From: Bacillus sp. KH172YL63
GTDB taxonomy: Bacteria > Bacillota > Bacilli > Bacillales > Bacillaceae_B
Length of the DNA: 64,000 bases
Direction of reading: 5' to 3'
Assembly: GCF_011398925.1 (NCBI RefSeq)
Contig: NZ_AP022842.1
Coordinates: 608,001-672,000 of the forward strand
Each line of letters starts with the position of its first letter. Within the stretch, counting starts at the first letter, position 1. Below are positions 25,306-35,357 of the stretch, piece by piece. Made by a program: the position numbers and the translations under genes. The notes under the pieces were generated by a model. It searched no databases and had not been told where the DNA came from. It saw nothing but the letters and a program-made list of their open reading frames with translations.

Positions 25306-25332
25306 ATATCGACAAGAATAGATGGCGCTTTC
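25306..25332 (-). promoter_or_regulatory. SigD promoter of the chemoreceptor gene
   Basis: On the minus strand GAAA, 15 bp, GTCGATAT, close to the flagellar consensus TAAA-N15-GCCGATAT. Confidence 0.75.
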
Positions 25333-25380
25333 ATAACGGAAAACGGTAATTTTTAGAAAAATTTTGAAAGCATCTTTCAC

Positions 25381-25407
25381 TCAATAATCCAAAGTTCCAT
25401 CCGATAT
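25381..25407 (+). promoter_or_regulatory. SigD promoter of motAB
   Basis: TCAA, 15 bp, TCCGATAT, 38 bp before the motA start codon. It is divergent from the promoter of the chemoreceptor. Confidence 0.75.
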
Positions 25408-25444
25408 TAAAAGTAGACTACGAGAAGTTAGGTGGAGCGATCAG

Positions 25445-26236
25445 ATGGATAAAACGTCTTTAATAGGACTCATATTAGGGATCATAGCGGTTGGAGTGGG
25501 GATGGTGTTCAAGGGTGTAAGCCCTGTAGCGCTGCTGAACCCTGCGGCCATTTTGATTATTATACTGGGGACGGCTGCGGCAGTGGTCATTGCCTTTCCA
25601 ACCCATGAAATTAAAAAAGTACCAAAGCTTTTCGGCATCTTGTTTAAAGAACAAAAAGTGCAGGATCCGAAACAAACGATTCAATTTTTCTCACAGATCG
25701 CTGATTTGGCGAGAAAAGAAGGCTTGCTTGCCCTTGAAGCCAAAACTCAGGAAGTGGACGATCCTTTCTTGAGGGACGGACTTTCCTTGGCTGTGGACGG
25801 TCAAAGTGCCGATTACATCCGGGATGTACTCCATGAGGAAATCGATGCGATGGAAGAGCGGCATAGTGCAGGGGCCCTTATCTTCACACAGGCAGGTACA
25901 TATGCCCCGACACTCGGTGTTCTCGGTGCCGTCATCGGGTTGATTGCGGCCCTTAGTCACATGGATAACACTGAAGAACTGGGACATGCGATTTCAGCAG
26001 CATTCGTTGCGACTCTCCTGGGGATTTTCACCGGATATGTCCTTTGGCATCCGTTTGCAAATAAGCTGAAACGAAAGTCGAAGGTGGAAGTGAAGATGAA
26101 GATGATGGTCGTAGAAGGGATCCTTTCGATCATCGAGGGCGAATCTCCGCGGGTGATCGAGCAGAAGCTTGCCTCTTACTTGCCGGCAAGTGAACGGATC
26201 CAGTTGCTAAAGGGGGATGAGGATGAAGCGGCGTAA
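25445..26236 (+). CDS. motA: Flagellar stator protein MotA
   Basis: 263 residues with four membrane helices and the large cytosolic loop between helices two and three that touches FliG (ARKEGLLALE, then VDDPFLRDGLSLAVDGQS). Long stretches equal B. subtilis MotA, for example AGTYAPTLGVLGAVIGLIAA and GIFTGYVLWHPFANKLKRKS. With MotB it forms the proton channel that drives flagellar rotation. It overlaps motB by 14 bp. The SigD promoter upstream fits the motility regulon. The one-mismatch motif GGGACGGACTT is in its coding region. Confidence 0.96.
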   Translation: MDKTSLIGLILGIIAVGVGMVFKGVSPVALLNPAAILIIILGTAAAVVIAFPTHEIKKVPKLFGILFKEQKVQDPKQTIQFFSQIADLARKEGLLALEAKTQEVDDPFLRDGLSLAVDGQSADYIRDVLHEEIDAMEERHSAGALIFTQAGTYAPTLGVLGAVIGLIAALSHMDNTEELGHAISAAFVATLLGIFTGYVLWHPFANKLKRKSKVEVKMKMMVVEGILSIIEGESPRVIEQKLASYLPASERIQLLKGDEDEAA

Positions 26237-27014
26237 GAAGAAACATGACGATGATCATATGGATGAATCCTGGCTGATTCCGTATGCGGATTTACTTACA
26301 CTGTTATTGGCCCTCTTTATCGTCCTGTATGCATCAAGTTCAGTGGATGCAAAGAAGTTCGAGGAGCTGTCAGAGGTTTTCAATGAGATCTTTACCGGGG
26401 GATCGGGCATGATGGAATATCCAAGTCCGGCGGCTCCTAAAGAGCCTAGTGATCAGGAAGAAAAGCAGGCAGCTTCATCAGAAAATGATGAGGAGAAAGA
26501 AAAGGAATTAAGCAAAGACGAACTGGACAAGCAGGCTTTCCTCAAGGATCAGGAAGAATTGAAAGAGATTCAGGAAAAAATAAATGCGTATATCAAAACG
26601 AATCACCTTGAAGTTCAGTTTGTCACAAAGCTGACCGACGAAGGACTGCTTTTGACAATCAGGGACAATGTCCTGTTCGATTCAGGATCTGCGACGGTGC
26701 AGGGAAGTGATTTGGGAGTGGCTGAAGAGTTATCCGGTCTTCTGGAAATGAATCCGCCCCGGAATATCATCATCAGCGGACATACCGATAATGTACCGAT
26801 CCGGAATGCAGAATTTGATTCCAACTGGGAACTGAGCGTCATGAGGGCGGTCAATTTCATGAAAATCATCCTGCACAATCCGGAACTTGATCCGAAGTGG
26901 TTCAGCGCCAAAGGATTCGGGGAATTTGAGCCGATTGCCGATAATGGAACGGCAGAAGGACGTGGACAAAACCGTCGTGTGGAAGTATTGATACTGCCGA
27001 GGGTCACACAATAG
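26223..27014 (+). CDS. motB: Flagellar stator protein MotB
   Basis: 263 residues from the ATG at 26223, six bases after AAAGGGGG; the ATG at 26217 is too close to that site. A basic N-terminus is followed by one membrane helix carrying the ion-binding Asp (PYADLLTLLLALF, Asp 23), a charged Glu/Lys-rich linker, then an OmpA-like peptidoglycan-binding domain (ISGHTDNVPI...NWELSVMRA..., ending GRGQNRRVEVLI). It anchors the stator to the wall. It is co-transcribed with motA and ends in a terminator. Confidence 0.96.
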   Translation: MKRRKKKHDDDHMDESWLIPYADLLTLLLALFIVLYASSSVDAKKFEELSEVFNEIFTGGSGMMEYPSPAAPKEPSDQEEKQAASSENDEEKEKELSKDELDKQAFLKDQEELKEIQEKINAYIKTNHLEVQFVTKLTDEGLLLTIRDNVLFDSGSATVQGSDLGVAEELSGLLEMNPPRNIIISGHTDNVPIRNAEFDSNWELSVMRAVNFMKIILHNPELDPKWFSAKGFGEFEPIADNGTAEGRGQNRRVEVLILPRVTQ

Positions 27015-27018
27015 CGTG

Positions 27019-27054
27019 AAGAAACTGCAGCTCTAACCGGGCTGCGGTTTTTTT
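27019..27054 (+). terminator. Terminator of motAB
   Basis: ACTGCAGC pairs with GCTGCGGT, followed by a T-run. Confidence 0.75.
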
Positions 27055-27293
27055 GTATTCGACATATTTCCGGGGGAATCTGTCAGCATATGTCGGAAGC
27101 ATGGATCATAAATCTCCGACTGTCATTTCCTTAAAAAGGTTTTGGTTTTCCTTTTTAAGGGAAAGGTTTGGTAGACCATTTAGTGGCATGGGCTCATTCA
27201 TATGGATATGCGGTCAGTCAGTTATACATAACATTTCTTCGCCAATAACCGCGCCAATGATGAGCCAATGTTTCTACCAAAGGAGGAGCAGCA

Positions 27294-28685
27294 TTGGATA
27301 CGTTTTTTGACATCATAGGAGATATTTCTGCATGGTTATGGGGTCCGCCATTGATCATCGTATTGGGTGCGACGGGGTTATATCTGACATTTCTGCTGAA
27401 GTTCATTCAGTTCCGGTACCCGCTTTATATTTTTAAACAAACGGTGGGGAGCGTGTTTAAAAAACCAAAGGGTGAAGGAACGGTGACTCCGCTTCAGGCA
27501 CTGACATCTGCCCTGTCGTCAACGATCGGAGCGGCGAATATCGTAGGTGTGCCGGCGGCGATCATGTTCGGCGGGCCGGGCGCTGTTTTCTGGATGTGGG
27601 TGATCGCCCTCATCGGGATGGCCCTCAAATTTTCGGAAAGTGTCCTGGCCGTTCGGTACAGGGAGAAAAATGAAAAAGGTGAATTTGTAGGCGGTCCGAT
27701 GTACTACATGACAAAAGGATTGAACATGAGATGGCTCGGTGTCTGGTTTGCCTTTGCCCTGATGATCGAATTGATCCCGAGCGTCATGGTCCAGGGGAAT
27801 GCTGTGGCATCCACAGTGGAGGAAACTTTTCATGTAAACAGTTTGATCACAGGCATCGTGGTCGCCCTCATTGTGGTCCTGATCGTATTCGGAGGAATCA
27901 AACGCATCGGTAAAGTGACCGAGATCTTTGTTCCGTTCATGGCATTGATCTATGTAGGAGGAGCCTTGGTCATCCTGTTCATGAATATGGATGCGGTACC
28001 TGAATTCTTCCGCTTGATCTTCTCCAACGCCTTTCAGCCGATGTCGGCAATGGGTGGATTCGCCGGGGTGGCGGTAGCCGAGACGATCCGTTGGGGATTC
28101 GCGCGCGGGCTGTACTCCAATGAGGCAGGTCTCGGGACAGCTCCGATTGCCCATGCTGCTGCCCAAACCGATCATCCGGTGAGACAGGGGTTGTGGGCAA
28201 TCATAGGGATCGTGATCGATACAATCATTGTCTGTACGGCTACGGCGTTCGTTGTATTGTCATCAGGTGTGTGGACCGCTGAAAATGCCCTCGATGATCC
28301 GTCAGCCCTTACGACAGAGGCATTCAGCAGTTACTTTGGAGAATTTGGCGGCATTCTGGTGACGGTTTCCCTCATCTTCTTCGTCCTGTCGACGATTATT
28401 GTCATCGTCTTTTACGGTGCAAAGCAGGCAGAATTCCTATTCGGCTGGAAAGCAGCCCAGGGCATCAAACTGGTGTATACGATTGCCATCGTACTCGGCT
28501 CTGTTGGAGCGGCGAAAGTCATCTGGCAATTCCTTGACCTGGCATTGGCGGCAATCCTGATACCGAATATTATCGCGGTCCTGCTATTGAGCAAAGAGGT
28601 CAAGCGACTGACCGATGAATTCTTTACATCCGAACACTATTACCTGAAAGATACCGGTAAGGTAAAAGAGAAAAAGATATCATAA
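27294..28685 (+). CDS. Sodium:alanine (or glycine) symporter, AGCS family
   Basis: 463 residues from a TTG start with AAAGGAGGAGCAGCA upstream. About eleven membrane helices are present. Family motifs are visible: TSALSSTIGAANIVGVPAAI near helix three, GGPMYYMTKGL, and GFARGLYSNEAGLGTAPIAH (the AGCS signature G.RG.fsNEAG.GsaPi.h). It imports alanine, glycine or a related amino acid with sodium at the inner membrane. The leader (27055-27293) shows no riboswitch I can identify. It is transcribed alone, with a terminator downstream. Confidence 0.92.
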   Translation: MDTFFDIIGDISAWLWGPPLIIVLGATGLYLTFLLKFIQFRYPLYIFKQTVGSVFKKPKGEGTVTPLQALTSALSSTIGAANIVGVPAAIMFGGPGAVFWMWVIALIGMALKFSESVLAVRYREKNEKGEFVGGPMYYMTKGLNMRWLGVWFAFALMIELIPSVMVQGNAVASTVEETFHVNSLITGIVVALIVVLIVFGGIKRIGKVTEIFVPFMALIYVGGALVILFMNMDAVPEFFRLIFSNAFQPMSAMGGFAGVAVAETIRWGFARGLYSNEAGLGTAPIAHAAAQTDHPVRQGLWAIIGIVIDTIIVCTATAFVVLSSGVWTAENALDDPSALTTEAFSSYFGEFGGILVTVSLIFFVLSTIIVIVFYGAKQAEFLFGWKAAQGIKLVYTIAIVLGSVGAAKVIWQFLDLALAAILIPNIIAVLLLSKEVKRLTDEFFTSEHYYLKDTGKVKEKKIS

Positions 28686-28726
28686 TGAGAAGAGTCTGAA
28701 ACCACACTTCTTAAGGCAATAGGAAA

Positions 28727-28782
28727 TCCGAATGATGATTCGACAGTCTTTGATGAAGAGCGAATCCATTCGGATTTTTTGT
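28727..28782 (+). terminator. Terminator after the AGCS gene
   Basis: AAATCCGAATG at the 5' arm pairs with CATTCGGATTTTTT at the 3' arm around a longer partly paired loop. Confidence 0.75.
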
Positions 28783-28973
28783 ATGCATTCAGCCTCCATA
28801 TTTGAACAGAGGTCTGCAAAATGAAGCCACATTATATGAAAGTTCGTGTTTAAAAAAGAAGGATGGGTGATGTGCAAGTTTTTTTACATCCCCGTCATTT
28901 CCAACTTGTGTAAATCAAAACAAAAGTTTAGAATATTAACAAAAGTTACTTTTCTTTACAGGGGTGGAAAATT

Positions 28974-30068
28974 TTGAATGAAAAAGAAAAGCTTTTACTG
29001 ACGTACATCGAAGAAAATCCGTTTATGACACAGCAGGAACTTTCAGAGAGAAGTGGCATATCAAGATCAGCAGTGGCGGGGTATATCTCGAGCCTTGTAA
29101 AGCAAGGAAAGTTGTTGGGCCGTGCCTATGTGCTCCCGAAGAAAAATGGAATTACGTGCATAGGGGGCGCGAATATCGACCGGAAGATGCAGTTGGATGG
29201 TGACTTGATCCCAGGGACGTCAAACCCTGCGAAGACCGATCAAACGAGTGGAGGGGTGGCGAGGAATATCGCAGAGAACCTTGGCCGGCTTGGGAGAGAG
29301 TCCAGTTTGATCACTGTAGTGGGAGAAGACACAGAGGGCAGCTGGTTATTGGGGCAAACAAAGTCATTCGCGGATATTTCCGGATCCCATAGAGTATTGA
29401 ATGAATCTACGGGCACATATTCGGCGATTCTCGATGAACATGGAGAAATGATGTTTGCACTGGCTGATATGAATATTTATGAAAGCGTTGACATCGGTTT
29501 TATTGAAAAGCGATGGGGGTTGATTTCATCATCTGAAATGGTGCTGCTGGATACCAATTTTCCAGAGCATGTCCTGAAGTACATCATCCGCAGATGTCAC
29601 TCGGAAGGACTTCCGCTGACAATCATCCCGGTTTCAGAACCAAAGGTAAAGAAGCTCCCTCTTTCATTGGAAGGTGTCACCTGGTTCATCTGTAATAAAG
29701 GGGAAGCGGAAGTATACTTAGATATGAAGATTGAAACGGAGGGTGACTATTTTAAGGCAGCGAAAGCACTTACCTTAAAAGGGGTTGAACGGGCAGTCAT
29801 CACCAGGGGCGATCAAGGGCTGATTTATTATACGGCACATAAAGAAGCAAGGGCCGTCCTTCCTCCGAAAGTGGATGTAGAGGATGTGACCGGGGCAGGT
29901 GATGCCCTTGTGGCAGGGATCCTTTTCGGTTATTTGAAGGGTTCTGATACAGATGGTGCCTGCCGGATTGGCGTGGTGTGTTCATCCATCACCCTTCAAT
30001 CAAAATATACAGTCGCACCGACATTGAATAAAAGTAAGCTTCAAAAAGAATTCAGTCTTTATTATTAA
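28974..30068 (+). CDS. psuK: Pseudouridine kinase with N-terminal winged helix
   Basis: 364 residues from a TTG start after ACAGGGGTGG. Residues 1-55 form a winged helix-turn-helix (TQQELSERSGISRSAVAGYI). The rest is a PfkB/ribokinase fold with the glycine-rich start (CIGGANIDRKM), the substrate lid TSGGVARNIAENLGRLG and the catalytic base motif DVTGAGDALVAGI. The next gene is psuG, so the product should phosphorylate pseudouridine for breakdown of modified RNA nucleosides. The DNA-binding domain suggests the enzyme also regulates, perhaps its own operon (inference). Confidence 0.9.
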   Translation: MNEKEKLLLTYIEENPFMTQQELSERSGISRSAVAGYISSLVKQGKLLGRAYVLPKKNGITCIGGANIDRKMQLDGDLIPGTSNPAKTDQTSGGVARNIAENLGRLGRESSLITVVGEDTEGSWLLGQTKSFADISGSHRVLNESTGTYSAILDEHGEMMFALADMNIYESVDIGFIEKRWGLISSSEMVLLDTNFPEHVLKYIIRRCHSEGLPLTIIPVSEPKVKKLPLSLEGVTWFICNKGEAEVYLDMKIETEGDYFKAAKALTLKGVERAVITRGDQGLIYYTAHKEARAVLPPKVDVEDVTGAGDALVAGILFGYLKGSDTDGACRIGVVCSSITLQSKYTVAPTLNKSKLQKEFSLYY

Positions 30069-30096
30069 TAGAGGAGAAATAGAGGAGGACAAGTAG

Positions 30097-31032
30097 ATGG
30101 ACATGATGTCATATATAGAGTATTCAGAGGAAGTCAAAGAAGCGAAAAGAACGGGAAAGGCCATCGTTGCATTGGAGTCAACGATCATATCTCACGGAAT
30201 GCCTTATCCCCAGAACGTGAAGACCGCCCGGGAAGTGGAAGATATCATTCGGGCAAAGGGGGCAGTACCGGCAACGATTGCCATTTTAAACGGAAAGATC
30301 AAGATTGGGTTATCGCACGAGGAACTTGAGTATCTCGGGCAGGCTTCAGGAGTCATCAAAGCAAGCCGCAGGGACCTTCCGTATATCCTCGCTTCCAAAA
30401 AGGACGGCGCGACAACGGTTGCTGCCACGATGATTTGTGCTGAGCTTGCAGACATCCCTGTGTTTGTGACCGGTGGGATTGGAGGAGTACACCGAAATGC
30501 AGAAGTGACAATGGACATCTCTGCAGACCTGGAGGAATTGGCCCTGTCGAATGTAGCGGTCGTGTGTGCAGGGGCGAAATCGATTTTGGACATCGGCTTG
30601 ACTCTTGAATACCTTGAGACGAAAGGGGTGCCGGTGCTCGGTTATAAGACCGATTCCCTGCCTGCTTTCTATACAAGGAACAGCGCATATGACGTCAATT
30701 ATAGAGTGAACACAAGCTTGGAAACAGCAGAAATGTTAAAAGCAAAATGGGATCTTGGTTTAAAGGGCGGAGTCGTGATTGCAAATCCAATTCCTGAAAA
30801 AGATGCCTTGGATGAAAAAGAAATGGACGAGATCATTGAGCTCGCCTTGAAAGATGCGGAGGAACAGGGAGTCACAGGAAAGGAAACAACGCCTTTTCTG
30901 CTTGGGAAAGTAAAAGAATTAACCGCTGGAAAAAGTCTTACCGCCAATATCGCACTTGTGAAGCATAATGCAGAAATCGGGGCGGAAATCGCGCTTCAAT
31001 ATGCCGGACTTAGTAAGGTAGAGGCTTTATAA
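30097..31032 (+). CDS. psuG: Pseudouridine-5'-phosphate glycosidase
   Basis: 311 residues. Family motifs include [17 protein letters not shown] at the N-terminus, [12 protein letters not shown] (active-site Lys region), [30 protein letters not shown], and [22 protein letters not shown]. It splits the C-C bond of pseudouridine 5'-phosphate into uracil and ribose 5-phosphate. It follows psuK by 28 bp with AGAGGAGGACAAGTAG before the ATG, giving a two-gene pathway operon closed by a terminator. A pseudouridine transporter is not present beside it. Confidence 0.95.
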   Translation: MDMMSYIEYSEEVKEAKRTGKAIVALESTIISHGMPYPQNVKTAREVEDIIRAKGAVPATIAILNGKIKIGLSHEELEYLGQASGVIKASRRDLPYILASKKDGATTVAATMICAELADIPVFVTGGIGGVHRNAEVTMDISADLEELALSNVAVVCAGAKSILDIGLTLEYLETKGVPVLGYKTDSLPAFYTRNSAYDVNYRVNTSLETAEMLKAKWDLGLKGGVVIANPIPEKDALDEKEMDEIIELALKDAEEQGVTGKETTPFLLGKVKELTAGKSLTANIALVKHNAEIGAEIALQYAGLSKVEAL

Positions 31033-31049
31033 CAGAAGATAAAGAAGAG

Positions 31050-31082
31050 AGAAACCGGACGGATCGGCTCGTCCGGTTTTTG
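31050..31082 (+). terminator. Terminator of psuKG
   Basis: AAACCGGACG pairs with CGTCCGGTTTTT. Confidence 0.85.
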
Positions 31083-31172
31083 TGTGAAATGAGATTGGTC
31101 GTTTATATGTTGTCTGAGGTAGGGTATGATGGTGTTAAATAATGTTATGGAAAAGGAAGGTATTAGGTTGAT

Positions 31173-33608
31173 ATGCACCCCTATCATGCACTGAACGTTG
31201 AATCAATCCCAGTCCCGGCAGCAATCATTGATATAGCGGCTCCCTCAATCATAGAAGAGAATGGGGAATGGAAAGAGATGGCGAGAGAAGAACATGATCT
31301 CCTTGCAAAAATATTGGAAGAAGGGGAGAACGTGATCTTTATCGACCGGCAGCCACACAGTATCAAACGGAAGAGTATCCAGTCTTCCAAGGAACTTGTG
31401 ATGATCGTGCCACAAGCCCCGGGGGAAAATGTTCCCCTGCCCGGTGGAGAAACCCGGCATTCCCAATCGGCCATTTATGCATCGCTCATACATAATACCC
31501 CGACTTGTGTATGTATCCTTGATATGAACAGCAGGGTGATGGAAATGAACGATTCATTCCAGGAGCTGTTCCAGATATCCGACGCCATTCTAGGAAAGTC
31601 CCTTTACACCCAGAAGCCCCTTCAGCATGAAGACTTCATCACTTTTGTGGAGGACGGATTGAGGGGATATAATACGTCTGGTAAAGAAGTGACATTCGGG
31701 ATGCCTTCCAACAGGAAAATCACATGCAATATTACGATTTCACCGGCTGATTATAGAAGTGATGGAACGGTGGAGAGTGTCGGAATCATCCTTCACGATA
31801 TTACGGAAAAGAAAAAATATGAAAATGAACTGATGTCCCTGAAAGTAGAGCTTGAGAACACCCTCAGGCTCCAAAAGACGATTACCTACAAGATAAGAAA
31901 GAAGAACAATGATTTTGTTATTGAAATGGCGGCCGGTGAGCTTTTGAAAAAACTGAATCTGACTCCTTCCAAAGTGATCGGGAAAACTATCCAGGAAGTG
32001 TTCGATTCCCATCATCTCGGAAAGATCCAGCCTAAATTAAAGCGGATATGGGAGACCGGAGAAGAACTCACGTATGAAGATGAATACAAAGAGTTGGAGT
32101 ATTTAGCCTCCATCGTTCCGATCCTGCAAAATGGAAATGTCATAGAAATCATCTGTTCGATTTCCGATATTTCACTTGTCAAGGACATACAGCGCAAGCT
32201 TATCGAGAGTGAGCAGAAGTATAAATCGATTGTGAAATACAGCCCTGATAACATTTATATGGTCGACACGAATGGGATCATCCAGGAAATCAATCCAGCG
32301 GTGAAAGCCCAGTGGAACCATATCTCACCGATGATGATCGGCAGCCACTTCAGTACCTTCATTGCTGAGGGAAGCAAGAAGGCAGCCATCGATCAATTTG
32401 AAATCGCCCTTCAAGGAGAAGCCTCCCGATTTGTGACCACCTTTGAAAATGGAGAAGGTGGAAAAAGTCATGTGGCCGTGACCAATATTCCGATACGGGT
32501 CAAAAATAAAGTCATCGGAATTTACGGATTCGGCCAGGACATCACGGAAAAGTTGAAGATGGAAGAAGAATTGAAAGAAGCAAAAGAGCTGCTCGAAGCC
32601 TATTTCGAGCATGCCGGGGACGGGATCGCCCTTCTTGACCCGGAAGGCAAAGTGTTGAAGGTCAATCAGCAATTCGAATCGATGTTTGGCTGGACGAAGG
32701 ATGAAATCACCGGCAGGGAAATCACCTTCCTGCATCAGGAAGATCAGGTGGGGCAGTTCAAACAAAACCTGATTACGGTGAAAGCGGGCAAACGGATCAA
32801 AGATTACGAGACCGTCCGCTACCGGAAAGACGGCTCCCCGATCGAAATTGCCTTTAATATGAATCCAATCATTAACGATAACGGCAATCTAATCGGAATC
32901 TCGGCCATCATACGGGACCTATCCGAAAAGAAACGAAATGAAGATTTACTGAAGAAATCGGAGCAATTGGCGATGATCGGCCAACTCGCAGCCGGTGTTG
33001 CCCACGAAATCAGAAACCCGTTGACCACGCTAAAAGGGTTCCTTCAGCTCATGAAGGAAAACGCCGAGGACGATTTTTACCTGGGTGTCATTCAGGGCGA
33101 ACTGGACCGAATCGAAATCATCACCAATGAATTCCTGGCACTTGCGAAACCGAGGGCAGTCAAATTTTCGTTAACGTCACTGACGACGTTGCTGACAAGT
33201 TCAGTTGAGTTCATCAAAATGGAATGCCTGAAGCAAGGTGTCGATGTAAGATTTTCAGTTGAAGAAGCGGAAATTGATTGTGATGCCCATCAGATGAAGC
33301 AGGTCATCCTGAACGTCATGAAAAATGCATTGGAAGCCATGCCTGGCGGTGGTCTTCTCTGCGTTCATCTGGAGAAGGAAAATCAGCATGCCAAGATCCT
33401 GATCAAGGATAACGGAAATGGCATCCCGCCTGAACGGATGAAGCATCTTGGTGAACCTTTCTACAGTACAAAAGAAAAAGGGACAGGACTAGGATTGATG
33501 ATCTGCCAAAAAATCATCAAAGAGCATCACGGTTCCCTCACCATCCGCAGCAATGTGAGCGAAGGGACCACCGTGACGATCTTGCTGCCGATTGCGGAGA
33601 AAGAGTAA
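31173..33608 (+). CDS. Multi-PAS sensor histidine kinase
   Basis: 811 residues without membrane helices, hence cytosolic. After ~100 residues of unassigned N-terminus come four PAS-like modules (about 105-215, 235-340, 345-460 and 470-590; for example CVCILDMNSRVMEMNDSFQEL and ITGREITFLHQEDQ). The HisKA helix carries the phosphorylated His 611 (AAGVAHEIRNPLTTLKGF), followed by an HATPase domain (NVMKNALEAMP, DNGNGIPPE, KGTGLGLMICQKII). Layout and dimerisation helix resemble sporulation phosphorelay kinases (KinA/KinE type). No response regulator is adjacent, which fits a kinase that feeds Spo0F (inference). Confidence 0.88.
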   Translation: MHPYHALNVESIPVPAAIIDIAAPSIIEENGEWKEMAREEHDLLAKILEEGENVIFIDRQPHSIKRKSIQSSKELVMIVPQAPGENVPLPGGETRHSQSAIYASLIHNTPTCVCILDMNSRVMEMNDSFQELFQISDAILGKSLYTQKPLQHEDFITFVEDGLRGYNTSGKEVTFGMPSNRKITCNITISPADYRSDGTVESVGIILHDITEKKKYENELMSLKVELENTLRLQKTITYKIRKKNNDFVIEMAAGELLKKLNLTPSKVIGKTIQEVFDSHHLGKIQPKLKRIWETGEELTYEDEYKELEYLASIVPILQNGNVIEIICSISDISLVKDIQRKLIESEQKYKSIVKYSPDNIYMVDTNGIIQEINPAVKAQWNHISPMMIGSHFSTFIAEGSKKAAIDQFEIALQGEASRFVTTFENGEGGKSHVAVTNIPIRVKNKVIGIYGFGQDITEKLKMEEELKEAKELLEAYFEHAGDGIALLDPEGKVLKVNQQFESMFGWTKDEITGREITFLHQEDQVGQFKQNLITVKAGKRIKDYETVRYRKDGSPIEIAFNMNPIINDNGNLIGISAIIRDLSEKKRNEDLLKKSEQLAMIGQLAAGVAHEIRNPLTTLKGFLQLMKENAEDDFYLGVIQGELDRIEIITNEFLALAKPRAVKFSLTSLTTLLTSSVEFIKMECLKQGVDVRFSVEEAEIDCDAHQMKQVILNVMKNALEAMPGGGLLCVHLEKENQHAKILIKDNGNGIPPERMKHLGEPFYSTKEKGTGLGLMICQKIIKEHHGSLTIRSNVSEGTTVTILLPIAEKE

Positions 33609-33723
33609 TTGAAGGGAAAATAATGACGCTGACAATTTAACGTGATTACGCTGCTAATTGATGTGCATGGACGTCGATTAACAGTCTGTATTGTCTTATT
33701 GCTTAAAGATAAATGATATAAAA

Positions 33724-33785
33724 GAAAAATCCGGACGCATTCGATTTTCGTGGGGGAAAATCGAATGTTTGTCCGGATTTTTTTG
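33724..33785 (+). terminator. Terminator after the PAS kinase
   Basis: AAAAATCCGGAC...CATTCGATTTTC pairs with GAAAATCGAATG...GTCCGGATTTTTTT. Confidence 0.85.
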
Positions 33786-34040
33786 TCTTACAGGCTGCAC
33801 TTCTTCTACACATATTCCCTGGAAATGTCGAAAGCCCGAAGAGTGACCATCCGACAAATTGCGTAGGCGAATGAATGAGGAACCTTTATATTTTCCGGGA
33901 AATATCCCGTTCTACAAATTTCTTATTCTTTGTTTCTATGGGCCAAAGCTGTCTGTTCCTGACGAATATGAAGAAACACATCGCCAAGTTTCAACATAAT
34001 GGAAATAGGATATAGAGAGGGAAAGAGGTGATGAGAAGAG
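33786..34040. other. Gene-free stretch upstream of the monooxygenase
   Basis: About 250 bp; I see no gene, riboswitch or strong promoter. Two short related strings, TTCCCTGGAAATG and TTTTCCGGGAAATA, are about 70 bp apart and might be binding sites. Confidence 0.4.
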
Positions 34041-35357
34041 ATGAAGACGGACGTTTTGATCAGCGGTGGTGGAATCGGAGGTCTGACGCTAGGTTTGAAG
34101 CTCGCTGCGTGCAACATCGATGTGACGATTGTCGAGCGTTTACCTGGACCGGGATCGGTGTATAAAGGAGAGCTTCTGCAGCCTAAGAGTCTGGAAATAT
34201 TCGAGTCACTGGGCGTCCTGGATGCAGTTTCCGAGAATGGACACGCCATATCTGATTTAGAACTCATAGAATTGAAGCGGGATGAATCAGACGCCGACCG
34301 CTCGATGATGAGCTATTCGATCCTCCCGAGCCGTCACCCCTATTCGATGATGATCCATCATGAAACGTTAAAGGATATTCTACGGAAACAAGGGGAGCGT
34401 TACCCGACTTTTCACTACTTGCCGAATACAGCCTGTAAGAAGATAGACGGGCATCAGGTGACCGTCGAAGACAGAGAGACGAAGGGAGAATATGAGATTC
34501 ATAGCGACTTTATCATAGGAGCAGAAGGAAGGAGTTCGGTCACTCGTGACTATATGGGGATCGATGTGAAGGAAAAGAAGTACAATCATCATTTTCTGAC
34601 GGTGACCTTTCCGAGACCGAAGGAGATGGTAAAAGGCAAGATCATTTCTACCTATCAATCCTTCCTAGGGTTATTTCCGCTCCCGAATGACGAAGTGAGG
34701 TCAGTTTACCTCATTCCTGCCGGTGAGTATAAAACACTCCGGAAAAAGCCGATCTCAGAGTTTCATAAGCTGTATGTCCACCTGTGCCCCGATCTTGAAG
34801 GCTATGTGGATCAAATAGAAGATTGGAAGAAAATCCAGCTGATGGTCCCGATGAAATACCATGTAGATACATACGTCAAGGATCATCTGGCCCTCATCGG
34901 TGACGCTGCCCATACGGTCCATCCGATGGCGGGAGAGGGCATGAATATGGCCATTCAGGATGGCAGCATCCTGGGGGAATTGTTATGCGATATGTATGGA
35001 CAGAAAAAGCTGGATCCGGTCAATTTACAATGGTATCCGAAGGTTAGGAAGCGGAGGGTTTCCCACCAGATGCACCTTAGTCATCTGTCTGCCCTCGCCT
35101 ACTCATACCCCTATCGACCGATAGGCTGGCTCAGGAACAAAAGCCTGCAGCGGATGGAGAGGGATGCCATTTCCCATTATAAACAGATGCTGAATATATC
35201 CGGGCTCGGGATGTGGCGGGAAACATTATACGATCGCATGATTCAAGGCGGCGTGCTCCCTTTGAGGAAAGACCCGTTGACCGATGAAGAAAAGAGAATG
35301 CCCGCATTTACAGAACAAGAGGATTACCCATGGAAAGGAAAGGAGGCATTACAATGA
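34041..35357 (+). CDS. FAD-dependent aromatic-ring monooxygenase
   Basis: 438 residues of the p-hydroxybenzoate hydroxylase/UbiH group. Flavin motifs are intact: GGGIGGLTLGLKLA near the N-terminus, the FIIGAEGRSSVTRDYMGI segment (DG-type fingerprint) around residue 160, and GDAAHTVHPMAGEGMNMAIQD around residue 290. Such enzymes hydroxylate or epoxidise planar lipophilic substrates with NAD(P)H and O2. The stop codon overlaps the ATG of the following methyltransferase (ATGA at 35354-35357), so the two are translated together and likely modify the same small molecule. No polyketide synthase or quinone pathway gene is adjacent, so the substrate is unknown. Confidence 0.88.
   Translation: MKTDVLISGGGIGGLTLGLKLAACNIDVTIVERLPGPGSVYKGELLQPKSLEIFESLGVLDAVSENGHAISDLELIELKRDESDADRSMMSYSILPSRHPYSMMIHHETLKDILRKQGERYPTFHYLPNTACKKIDGHQVTVEDRETKGEYEIHSDFIIGAEGRSSVTRDYMGIDVKEKKYNHHFLTVTFPRPKEMVKGKIISTYQSFLGLFPLPNDEVRSVYLIPAGEYKTLRKKPISEFHKLYVHLCPDLEGYVDQIEDWKKIQLMVPMKYHVDTYVKDHLALIGDAAHTVHPMAGEGMNMAIQDGSILGELLCDMYGQKKLDPVNLQWYPKVRKRRVSHQMHLSHLSALAYSYPYRPIGWLRNKSLQRMERDAISHYKQMLNISGLGMWRETLYDRMIQGGVLPLRKDPLTDEEKRMPAFTEQEDYPWKGKEALQ

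Noticed and set aside
27055..27293. Glycine riboswitch ahead of the AGCS symporter
   Set aside because: No tandem glycine aptamer signature was seen; only a short A/T-rich hairpin is present.
33923..34267. Minus-strand frame ending in a protein-like tail upstream of the monooxygenase
   Set aside because: Most of it is antisense to the monooxygenase coding region, and there is no ribosome site for a shorter start.
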